Shown piece after piece: positions 1 through 6,582 of a stretch of 17,757 nt of DNA. The stretch lies in the NCBI GenBank assembly GCA_947371775.1, contig CANBQX010000026.1, positions 1-17,757 on the forward strand, read 5' to 3'. Source of the DNA: Comamonadaceae bacterium (GTDB lineage Bacteria > Pseudomonadota > Gammaproteobacteria > Burkholderiales > Burkholderiaceae_C). How positions within the stretch are numbered: position 1 is the first letter of the stretch; each line of letters starts with the position of its first letter. A program made the translations under genes and the position numbers. The notes beneath the pieces were generated by a model. The model searched no databases. It was not told the origin of the DNA and saw nothing but the letters and a program-made list of their open reading frames with translations.

Positions 1-590
1 CGACCCTGGTCCTGATGTTGGGCGCCGTGCTGTACCGGCGTGCGATCAGCCGATTCCAGTGGGCAGGTCTGGCCATCAGCTATGGCGGCGTGGTGCTGGT
101 GTTTGGCCATGAAGTGCGCCTGACCGGGGACGATGTCTGGCTGGGCGCAAGCCTGGTGTTTGGCAGCGCCGTGAGCTATGCCCTGTATTTGTCCTACAGC
201 GGCGAGATGGTGCGGCGGCTTGGCTCGCTGCGGCTGGTGGGCTTGGCCAGTTGCGTGGCCTGCGTTTTTTGTATCGGGCAATTCGCGCTCTTGCGCCCAG
301 TGTCGGTGCTGTTGGAACTCGGGGCGCCGGTCTGGTGGCTCTCGCTGATTAACGCCACCGCTTGCACCGTGGTGCCGGTGGTGCTTGTCATGATGGGCAT
401 TGAGCGCCTGGGCGCAGGCCTTGCGGCACAGGTGGGCATGGTGGGGCCCATGTCCACGCTGGCCATGGCCGCGATTTTTTTGGACGAGCCGCTCACCCCC
501 TGGGTGTTGGGTGGCACGGTATTGGTAATGGGGGGCGTCTTTGTTTGCACACGCAGCAAGGCCCCGACAATGGATGAGAACAAGGGGTAA
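1..590 (+). CDS. EamA/DMT-family membrane transporter, C-terminal part (5' end outside window)
   Basis: The reading frame is open from the first complete codon at base 3, so the start lies upstream; about 196 codons are visible, against roughly 290-300 for full-length members of the drug/metabolite transporter (DMT) superfamily. The visible part holds the end of the first EamA repeat and the whole second one. Hydrophobic helices follow one another, ending with the family-typical stretch AQVGMVGPMSTLAMAAIFLD, then EPLTPWVLGG and a last helix before a short charged tail. EamA proteins are inner-membrane permeases, commonly exporters of amino acids or small metabolites; the substrate cannot be read from sequence. 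The stop at 588-590 is 3 bases before the next ATG, and the purine run AAGGGG at 582-587 probably serves as that gene's ribosome binding site, so the two are likely co-transcribed. Family assignment is firm, substrate unknown. Confidence 0.85.
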   Translation, partial: TLVLMLGAVLYRRAISRFQWAGLAISYGGVVLVFGHEVRLTGDDVWLGASLVFGSAVSYALYLSYSGEMVRRLGSLRLVGLASCVACVFCIGQFALLRPVSVLLELGAPVWWLSLINATACTVVPVVLVMMGIERLGAGLAAQVGMVGPMSTLAMAAIFLDEPLTPWVLGGTVLVMGGVFVCTRSKAPTMDENKG

Positions 591-593
591 ACC

Positions 594-1388
594 ATGGATT
601 TGGAACTGAAGGGCAAATGGGCTTTGGTGTGCGGCGCGAGCCGGGGCCTGGGCTGGGGCTGCGCGCAGGCGCTGGCCCAAGAGGGTGTGAATGTGCTCAT
701 GGTGGCGCGCCGCGCCGAGGTGCTGGAAGAGGGGGCTGCAGCCATCCGCTCCACGCTCGCGCCGGACCACGCCGCGCAGGTCCAGACCTGTGCGCAGGAC
801 ATCACGACAGAAGCTGGCCGCGCGGCCGTATGGGCCCTGCGCAGCGACTTTGACATTGTGGTGACCAATGCCGGTGGCCCGCCGGTCGGTAATTTTCGGG
901 ACTGGGGGCGCGAGGAATGGATGCGTGCCGTGGACGCCAACATGCTCACCCCGATCGAATTGATCAAAGCCACGGTGGACGGCATGGCGGCACGGGGCTT
1001 TGGCCGCATCATCAACATCACGTCCAGCGCGGTGAAAGCGCCCATTGACACGCTGGGTTTGTCCAACGGCGCGCGCAGCGGCCTGACCGGTTTTGTGGCG
1101 GGCCTGGCGCGCAGCGGCATAGCGGCGCAGGGCGTGACTATCAACAACCTCCTGCCCGGCGCCTTTGACACAGACCGTCTGAACAGCAACTTTGCGTCGG
1201 CTGCGGGCAAAACCGGGCAAAGCGTGGAGGCTGTGGCAGCGCAGCGGCGCAAGGGCATTCCGGCGCAACGCTTTGGCTCGCCGCAAGAGTTTGGTGCCTT
1301 GTGTGCCTTTTTGTGCAGTCCCAAGGCGGGTTACATCACCGGGCAAAATCTGCTGGTGGATGGCGGCGCGTTTGCCGGTACCTTCTAG
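594..1388 (+). CDS. SDR-family oxidoreductase with non-canonical active site (FabG-like subgroup)
   Basis: This 264-residue protein has the Rossmann fold of short-chain dehydrogenases/reductases. The N-terminal nucleotide loop is GASRGLG (residues 14-20), the structural NAG motif is at 92-94, the catalytic-loop serine is in ITSS (142-145), and the PGAFDTDR stretch (188-195) follows the last core strand. The C-terminal end GYITGQNLLVDGG is typical of FabG-like enzymes. The usual Tyr-x-x-x-Lys pair is absent: the aligned segment reads LSNGARSGL (156-164), so Ser157 and Arg161 appear to replace Tyr and Lys. A subgroup of FabG-like SDRs with this change is known, so this does not look like a decayed gene. 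The substrate is unknown, and 3-oxoacyl-ACP reductase would be an over-specific name. The start ATG lies 3 bases after the EamA stop, with a ribosome binding site inside the end of that gene. Confidence 0.88.
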   Translation: MDLELKGKWALVCGASRGLGWGCAQALAQEGVNVLMVARRAEVLEEGAAAIRSTLAPDHAAQVQTCAQDITTEAGRAAVWALRSDFDIVVTNAGGPPVGNFRDWGREEWMRAVDANMLTPIELIKATVDGMAARGFGRIINITSSAVKAPIDTLGLSNGARSGLTGFVAGLARSGIAAQGVTINNLLPGAFDTDRLNSNFASAAGKTGQSVEAVAAQRRKGIPAQRFGSPQEFGALCAFLCSPKAGYITGQNLLVDGGAFAGTF

Positions 1389-1474
1389 GCGGCGCGGGGC
1401 AAGCGCCCCTCATAATCAATCAAACTGCGAAATTCACACACCCACACCCCTAACCCCGTTCGGAGCTTTTTGCC

Positions 1475-2470
1475 ATGACTTCCAACCTCTCGCGTTCCAT
1501 TCAAATCGACCAGCACGGCGGCCCCGAGCAAATGCGCTTGGTGCACATCGCAGTGGGTGAACCCGGCCCCGGCGAGGTTCGCATTCGCCACCACGCCGTC
1601 GGCCTGAACTACATCGACGTGTACCAGCGCAGCGGCCTGTACCCCATGAGCTTGCCGGTGCAACTGGGCATGGAGGCCGCAGGTGTGATTGAAGCCGTGG
1701 GCGCGGGAGTCACCCATCTGCAGGTGGGCGACCGCGCGGCCTATGCCAGCCAGCCTCCCGGCGCTTACTGCGAACGCCGCGTTATGCCAGCCAAATGCGT
1801 GTGCAAGCTGCCCGACGCCATTAGTTTTGAGACGGGCGCTGCCATGATGCTCAAGGGCATGACGGCGCAGTACCTGCTCAAGCGCACCTTGCCCCAGGGC
1901 GGTCTGCAGGCCTTTGACTACGTGCTGTTTCACGCCGCCGCTGGTGGCGTGGGCCTCATTGCCTGCCAATGGGCCAAGGCCCTGGGCTTAAAGCTGATCG
2001 GCACCGCGGGCTCGGACGCCAAGTGCGCGCTGGCCCTGAAAAATGGCGCTGCCGTGGCCATCAACTACGCCACCGAGGACTTTGTGGCGCGGGTCAAAGA
2101 GATCACCGGCGGCGAAGGCGTCAAAGTGGTCTACGACTCGGTGGGCAAAGACACTTTCGACAAGTCCTTGGACTGCCTCTCGCCCTTTGGCCTGATGGCC
2201 AGCTTTGGCAATGCCTCCGGCCCCGTGGCGCCTGTGGCACCCGGCATCTTGGGCCCCAAGGGGTCGATTTATCTCACCCGCCAAACCCTGTTCACCCACA
2301 TCGCCACCCGCGAAAGCACGCAAGAAATCGCCGATGACTTGTTTGAGGCCGTGACCAGTGGCAAGGTGCATATTCACATTGACCAACGCTACCCGCTGGA
2401 AGAAGTGCAGCAAGCCCACCGCGACCTCGAAGCACGCAAGACCACCGGTTGCACCATCCTGACCTTGTGA
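1475..2470 (+). CDS. Zinc-independent NAD(P)H:quinone oxidoreductase (MDR superfamily, QOR type)
   Basis: This 331-residue enzyme is of the length usual for quinone oxidoreductases of the medium-chain dehydrogenase/reductase superfamily. The N-terminal GroES-like domain carries NYIDVYQRSGLYP (45-57), the signature of the QOR1 group, and lacks the cysteine cluster and catalytic zinc ligands of alcohol dehydrogenases. The nucleotide-binding loop is HAAAGGVG (153-160), and VVYDSVG (218-224) is also typical. The family reduces quinones or enones with NADPH in the cytosol; the real substrate is uncertain. The ATG is preceded by GGAG at 1462-1465. The 86-base spacer after the SDR gene holds a 5-bp hairpin (1396-1400 with 1405-1409) and a lone -10-like CATAAT (1411-1416) without a matching -35, so a weak separate promoter is possible. 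The next gene begins 25 bases after its stop. Confidence 0.92.
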   Translation: MTSNLSRSIQIDQHGGPEQMRLVHIAVGEPGPGEVRIRHHAVGLNYIDVYQRSGLYPMSLPVQLGMEAAGVIEAVGAGVTHLQVGDRAAYASQPPGAYCERRVMPAKCVCKLPDAISFETGAAMMLKGMTAQYLLKRTLPQGGLQAFDYVLFHAAAGGVGLIACQWAKALGLKLIGTAGSDAKCALALKNGAAVAINYATEDFVARVKEITGGEGVKVVYDSVGKDTFDKSLDCLSPFGLMASFGNASGPVAPVAPGILGPKGSIYLTRQTLFTHIATRESTQEIADDLFEAVTSGKVHIHIDQRYPLEEVQQAHRDLEARKTTGCTILTL

Positions 2471-2495
2471 GGCAAGTGTTCTCAAAGGCGTCCCC

Positions 2496-4175
2496 ATGAC
2501 GCGGTTGGAGCCTCATCTCGCCCGCCACATCCGGTGGGCGATCGTCATCAGCCTGCTGGTCAATGCGGCCTCGCTTTTTACGCCCATCATCAACGAGGGC
2601 GACTCGGTGCTGTACGCGGCACTGTCGCAGCACATCGCCCTCACCGGCAATTGGGGCGACCTGGTGCTGGACCACCTGGACTGGCTGGACAAGCCGCACT
2701 TTCCGTTTTGGGTGACGGCGCTTTTCTTCAAAATCGGCGGCGTCAGCACCTTCAACTACATCCTGCCGGGCTTCCTGTTTCACCTGCTGGCAAGCTATTA
2801 CACCTACCGCATTGCGCGGCTCTTTTACGGGCGGGACGTCGCATTGGTGGCCTTGTTGATGGTGGTGTCCACCTACCACCTGATGTACACGTCGAGTGCC
2901 ATCAAGGCCGAGGCTTTTTTAACCGGCAGCATCACCGCCGCCTGCTACTACTGGCTGCGCTTTGACGCGCAGGCCAAGGCCAAATACCTGCTGCTGGGCG
3001 CCTTGTTCAGCGCCATCTCGGTGATGACCAAAGGGATTTTTACCCTGATCACCATTGGCAGTGGCTTGTCTTGTGTGTGGATTTACAAAGGCCAGTGGCG
3101 CAACTTCGTCAGTGGCAAATGGTTGCTGGCATTGGCCTTGTCGCTGCTGTTCACTTTCCCGGAGCTCTTGTCCTTGTACCTTCAGTTTGATGCCCATCCC
3201 GAGAAGGTGGTGTTTGGCAAGACTGGCGTATCGGGCATCCGCTTCTTTGTGTGGGACAGCCAGTTCGGGCGATTTTTCAATTCGGGCCCGATCAAAAACC
3301 AAGAGGGCACGCCGCTGTACTTCGTGCACGTGTTTATCTGGGCCTTCTTGCCCTGGGTGGCCACGTTTGTCGCTGCGCTTGTCGCTGGCTTGCGGGCGCT
3401 GCCTGGGCAGACGGTGGACGAGCGCTCCAAGTTCCTCTTTTTGTGCGGCTCGTTTTTTGTGACCTTTGCGCTGTTCAGCGCCACCGCATTTCAGCTGGAC
3501 TACTACACCGTCATCCTGTTTCCCTTCGCCGTGATTCTGAGTGCGCAGTACCTGGCCCAGTGGTTGCAGCGGACCAGCACGCCATTTTTTATTGCGCAGA
3601 TTGGCGTTATCGCATTCGTTTTGGCCTTAACTTTTTCGATGGCGGTGTACGTAGGCCAACCCTGGCTGCTGGGTTGGATGGCGGCCATGGCTATTGCGCT
3701 GGCCGTTTACGCGGTGGTGCAGCGAGAGCACCTGCGCAGATTCACAGCACTGATTTATCCCGTGATAGCGGTCTGCATGCTGTACCTGTTCTTGGAAGGC
3801 ATGACGCTCAGCGCCTACCTGCGTTACGCCGTGGCTTACAACGTGAACCAGTTGCTGGCGCAGGACCGCAGCACGCCGGTCTATGTGTACCAGTTGGACC
3901 CGATCGTGGCCTGGGAGCTGGGCATTTACCGCAGCGCGCCCAGTGAGGGTGTGCAAAACGCGAGTCAATTGCCTCGCAACGGCAACCCGTACTTGCTGGT
4001 GATCAAAGAAGCGCAGCTATCGGAGCTGGATGGCTTGCCTATGCAGACCGAGACACTGGCCCAGGCTGACTGGGTTGACCACAAGACCGGCACCTTGCCA
4101 CGACAGCTCAAACTGGCCAAAGGCGCAGAGGCCTTGGATCGCATGCGCGTGCTCAAGCTCACCCCGCAACCTTGA
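2496..4175 (+). CDS. GT-C glycosyltransferase, ArnT/PMT-like (GT39/GT83-type), acceptor unknown
   Basis: This 559-residue integral membrane protein has roughly a dozen hydrophobic segments and a soluble C-terminal tail of about 100 residues. After the first helix (about 13-30) comes a periplasmic loop with acidic residues, NEGDSVLYAALSQ (33-45), then DKPHFPFW (65-72). These match the positions of the acidic catalytic motif and the KPPLYFWL-like motif of ArnT and related transferases that use polyprenyl-phosphate sugars. Such enzymes move a sugar from undecaprenyl phosphate onto lipid A, protein or another envelope acceptor on the periplasmic side. No aminoarabinose pathway genes (arnA-C, arnD) are nearby, so naming it ArnT is not justified. 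A short AAAGG (2484-2488) precedes the ATG. The gene sits between two metabolic enzymes, and this context does not explain its role. Confidence 0.82.
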   Translation: MTRLEPHLARHIRWAIVISLLVNAASLFTPIINEGDSVLYAALSQHIALTGNWGDLVLDHLDWLDKPHFPFWVTALFFKIGGVSTFNYILPGFLFHLLASYYTYRIARLFYGRDVALVALLMVVSTYHLMYTSSAIKAEAFLTGSITAACYYWLRFDAQAKAKYLLLGALFSAISVMTKGIFTLITIGSGLSCVWIYKGQWRNFVSGKWLLALALSLLFTFPELLSLYLQFDAHPEKVVFGKTGVSGIRFFVWDSQFGRFFNSGPIKNQEGTPLYFVHVFIWAFLPWVATFVAALVAGLRALPGQTVDERSKFLFLCGSFFVTFALFSATAFQLDYYTVILFPFAVILSAQYLAQWLQRTSTPFFIAQIGVIAFVLALTFSMAVYVGQPWLLGWMAAMAIALAVYAVVQREHLRRFTALIYPVIAVCMLYLFLEGMTLSAYLRYAVAYNVNQLLAQDRSTPVYVYQLDPIVAWELGIYRSAPSEGVQNASQLPRNGNPYLLVIKEAQLSELDGLPMQTETLAQADWVDHKTGTLPRQLKLAKGAEALDRMRVLKLTPQP

Positions 4176-4205
4176 TACCTGCTACCACCAACAAATCGGA
4201 ACCCC

Positions 4206-5018
4206 ATGGAACCCCTCATCATCACCTCGGCACCCAACGGCGCGTACAAGCAACACACCGACCACGCGCAAGTGCCTTTGACGCCTGAGCACATGGCCAC
4301 CACCGCCAAAGCCTGTCTGGATGCGGGCGCGTCCATGTTGCATTTGCACATCCGTGATGCCCAAGGGCGTCACAGCCTGGATGTCGAGGGCTACCGCACC
4401 GCCTTGGCCGCGGTGAAAAAAGCGGTGGGCCAGGAACTCGTTTTGCAGGTGACCAGCGAGGCAGCCAAGGTCTACCAGGCACCCGCACAAATTGCCATGG
4501 TGCAAGCGCTGCGCCCGGAGGCCGTGTCGGTCGGGTTGCGCGAGCTTGATCAGCCCGAGATTGGTGACGCCGGGTTGGCCGATTTTTTTGGCTGGCTCGC
4601 CCGTGAAAAAGTGATGACCCAGGTCATCGCCTACGACACGGTGGACCTGCAGCGCTGGCGCACCTTGCGTGAGCGGGGCGTGGTGCCCGATGCGCCCTGG
4701 TTCTTGCTGTTTGTGCTGGGGCGCTATACCGCGGGGCAGCAATCCAACCCGCTGGATGTGGTGCCCTTTGTGCATGCCCACACCGGTCCCGAGCCTTGGG
4801 CGGTGTGTGCATTCGGTGCTACCGAGCACGCCTGCGTCACCGCTGCGGCTGCTCTGGGCGGCCATGTACGCGTGGGCTTTGAAAACAATGTGCAGCTCAA
4901 AGACGGCACAGTGGCCCCCAACAACGCTGCCCTGGTGGCACAAGCCGCCCAGGCTGCGCAAAGTCTCGGACGCACCTTGGCCCGAGCCCATGAGGTGCGG
5001 GCTCAATTTGGCAGGTGA
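4206..5018 (+). CDS. Beta-keto acid cleavage enzyme (BKACE, DUF849 family)
   Basis: This 270-residue protein belongs to the family of 3-keto-5-aminohexanoate cleavage enzyme (Kce). Such enzymes condense a beta-keto acid with acetyl-CoA and split it, giving acetoacetate and a new CoA thioester, in a zinc-dependent TIM barrel. Visible marks are TSAPNGA (7-13), the zinc-ligand pair HLHIRD (46-51, His46 and His48), SEAA (84-87), and the C-terminal block GGHVRVGFENN (218-228), where Glu226 should be the third zinc ligand. It ends with a LGRTLARAHEVRAQFG-type tail, also typical. Two positions differ from Kce as I recall it: Tyr14 where Kce has Glu, and Asn227 where Kce has Asp after the zinc Glu. 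The substrate is therefore probably not that of lysine fermentation. The 30-base gap after the glycosyltransferase and 57-base gap before the Bug receptor suggest co-transcription with the receptor. Family is secure, substrate is not. Confidence 0.9.
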   Translation: MEPLIITSAPNGAYKQHTDHAQVPLTPEHMATTAKACLDAGASMLHLHIRDAQGRHSLDVEGYRTALAAVKKAVGQELVLQVTSEAAKVYQAPAQIAMVQALRPEAVSVGLRELDQPEIGDAGLADFFGWLAREKVMTQVIAYDTVDLQRWRTLRERGVVPDAPWFLLFVLGRYTAGQQSNPLDVVPFVHAHTGPEPWAVCAFGATEHACVTAAAALGGHVRVGFENNVQLKDGTVAPNNAALVAQAAQAAQSLGRTLARAHEVRAQFGR

Positions 5019-5025
5019 GTCCGTG

Positions 5026-5050
5026 GCTGCCAAGTGCAGCTTCCGTTTTT
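5026..5050 (+). terminator. Weak hairpin plus T-rich stretch between BKACE and Bug genes
   Basis: GCTGC at 5026-5030 pairs with GCAGC at 5036-5040 around a 5-base loop (CAAGT). A pyrimidine-rich stretch follows, ending in five T at 5046-5050. The stem is short and the T run is set back by five bases. It could lower read-through into the receptor gene or mark an RNA processing site, but it may also be chance. The strong AGGAG ribosome binding site of the next gene begins 16 bases downstream, at 5066. Confidence 0.25.
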
Positions 5051-5075
5051 CAAACCATAAACAGCAGGAGACACC

Positions 5076-6080
5076 ATGAAAAATTCAATGACTTATCGCC
5101 GCCGCAGCGGCTTGCTCAGTGCCTTGCTTTGTGCAGGCTTGGCATGGGCTGTGCCTTTGCAGGCGAGCGCAGAGGATGCTTACCCCAGCAAAAACATTCG
5201 CTTTGTGGTGCCTTACCCACCGGGCGGTCCGACCGACCTGATGGCCCGCCTGCTGCAGACCGAGCTGCAAACCCGCTTGGGCGTGACCGTGATCGTGGAC
5301 AACAAGAGTGGGGCAGGGGGCAATACCGGCAGTGCCGAGGTAGCCAAACAGGCGCCAGCCGACGGCTACACCATTTTGTTGGCGGCCAGCGGCCCCATGG
5401 CGGTGAACCCCACCTTGTACAAAAGCATGCCCTTCAACCCGCAGACCGACTTGGCACCGGTGATTCAAATTTCATCGTTTCCGCTGGTGCTGGAGGTGAA
5501 CCCCAAAGTGGGTGTCAAAACCGTCAAAGAGTTGGTGAACCTGCTCAAAGTGCAAAAGACAAGTCTGAGCTTTGCGTCGGCCGGCAACGGCACACCCCAG
5601 CACTTGGCGGGCGAGCTCTTTAACACCCAGCTGGATACCAATCTGGCCCACATCCCCTACCGTGGCGCAGGGCCCGCGCTCAACGACGTGCTGGGTGGCC
5701 AGGTGGGTGTGATGTTTGACATCATTGCCAGCTCTCTGCCGCATATCCAAGGCGGAAAGCTCACGCCCCTGGCAGTCACCTCCACTAAGCGCAGCGCTGC
5801 GTTGCCCAACGTCCCCACAATGGCCGAGGCCGGTTTTCCCGGCATGGAAATGACAGCCTGGCACGGCATTGCAGTGCGCTCTGGCACACCGCAGCAGATT
5901 GTGGACAAACTCAACAGCACGCTCAACACGATTTTTCAGCAGCCCGATTTCCAAAAGAAATGGGAAGCCATTGGATCGCCGGTGGTGGGCGGCACCGCAG
6001 CGCAGTTCGCAGATTTGATCAAGAAAGAGAACGTGCGCCTGGGCAAGCTGGTGAAGGATTCCGGCGCAACGGTGGACTGA
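5076..6080 (+). CDS. Bug-family (TctC-type) periplasmic solute-binding receptor
   Basis: This 334-residue protein has a Sec signal peptide: a positive start with RRR at 8-10, a hydrophobic core at about 12-29, and a probable cleavage after ASA (30-32). The mature part shows the marks of the tripartite tricarboxylate receptor family: PYPPGGPTD (46-54), NKSGAGGNTG (76-85), ADGYTILLA (95-103), then PYRGAGPALND and the VPTMAEAGFPGM segment. These proteins bind carboxylates or other small solutes in the periplasm; partner membrane proteins TctA/TctB are not encoded in the window. Such orphan receptors are very abundant in Burkholderiales and may work with distant transporters or in sensing. The start is chosen by AGGAG at 5066-5070, five bases before the ATG; a second in-frame Met (residue 5) lacks such support. 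Its position after the BKACE gene suggests that it captures the substrate or a precursor of that enzyme. It converges on lspA with a 4-base gap. Confidence 0.93.
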   Translation: MKNSMTYRRRSGLLSALLCAGLAWAVPLQASAEDAYPSKNIRFVVPYPPGGPTDLMARLLQTELQTRLGVTVIVDNKSGAGGNTGSAEVAKQAPADGYTILLAASGPMAVNPTLYKSMPFNPQTDLAPVIQISSFPLVLEVNPKVGVKTVKELVNLLKVQKTSLSFASAGNGTPQHLAGELFNTQLDTNLAHIPYRGAGPALNDVLGGQVGVMFDIIASSLPHIQGGKLTPLAVTSTKRSAALPNVPTMAEAGFPGMEMTAWHGIAVRSGTPQQIVDKLNSTLNTIFQQPDFQKKWEAIGSPVVGGTAAQFADLIKKENVRLGKLVKDSGATVD

Positions 6081-6084
6081 GTCC

Positions 6085-6582
6085 CTAGCGGGCGCGACGC
6101 ACCCGCAAGAGCTCGTCCAGCAGCAGGCCGATGGCGCCCACGGTAATGGCGCTGTCGGCCACATTGAAGGCGGGAAAGTGCATGCCCGCCCAGTGGAAGT
6201 CCAAGAAGTCGACCACGTAGCCATAGAGCAGGCGGTCAATCACATTGCCAATCGCGCCGCCCAAAATGCAGGCCATGGCAAAGCCAAACAAACGCTGACC
6301 CGCGTGCTGCTTGAGCATCCACACAATCACCGCCGCGGCAACCAGCCCGAGGCCGGTAAAAAACCAACGCTGCCAGCCCGAGGCACCAGCCAGAAAGGAA
6401 AACGCGGCACCCGCGTTGTGCACCCGCACCAGATTGAAAAAATCGGTAACAACCCGGCCTTCACCAAGTGCAAAGCTGCCCAGCACCAGCACTTTGGTGA
6501 ACTGGTCCGCAATCACGATCAGCAATGCCAGGGCCAGCCAGTGCGGCAGCCCTGGGCCGGTGCCTGTGCCACGCCGCGCCAC
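6085..6582 (-). CDS. lspA: Lipoprotein signal peptidase (signal peptidase II)
   Basis: LspA is the inner-membrane aspartyl protease that cuts the signal peptide from diacylglyceryl-modified prolipoproteins. With the GTG start used here it has 165 residues, the usual length. Four hydrophobic segments are visible. The motifs are DQFTK (26-30), NAGAAFSF (56-63), the first catalytic aspartate in GNVIDR (Asp116), and the second in FNVADS (Asp143). The frame is open further upstream to 6699, but that part lies inside ileS and has no LspA-like sequence. The GTG at 6582-6580 shares one base with the ileS TAG stop, giving TAGTG, an arrangement that fits translational coupling. The 3' end nearly abuts the convergent Bug gene, leaving almost no room for a terminator between them. 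Confidence 0.95.
   Translation of the reverse strand: MARRGTGTGPGLPHWLALALLIVIADQFTKVLVLGSFALGEGRVVTDFFNLVRVHNAGAAFSFLAGASGWQRWFFTGLGLVAAAVIVWMLKQHAGQRLFGFAMACILGGAIGNVIDRLLYGYVVDFLDFHWAGMHFPAFNVADSAITVGAIGLLLDELLRVRRAR

Noticed and set aside
194..1324. A 376-codon open frame on the - strand across the EamA and SDR genes
   Set aside because: It spans two real genes and their junction, its sequence is Ala/Ser/Thr/Pro-rich with no domain, and both + strand genes have clear family motifs.
4984..5004. 6-bp hairpin (GAGCCC/GGGCTC) near the end of the BKACE gene
   Set aside because: It lies within the coding sequence with a 9-base loop and no T run; in such GC-rich DNA this is expected by chance.
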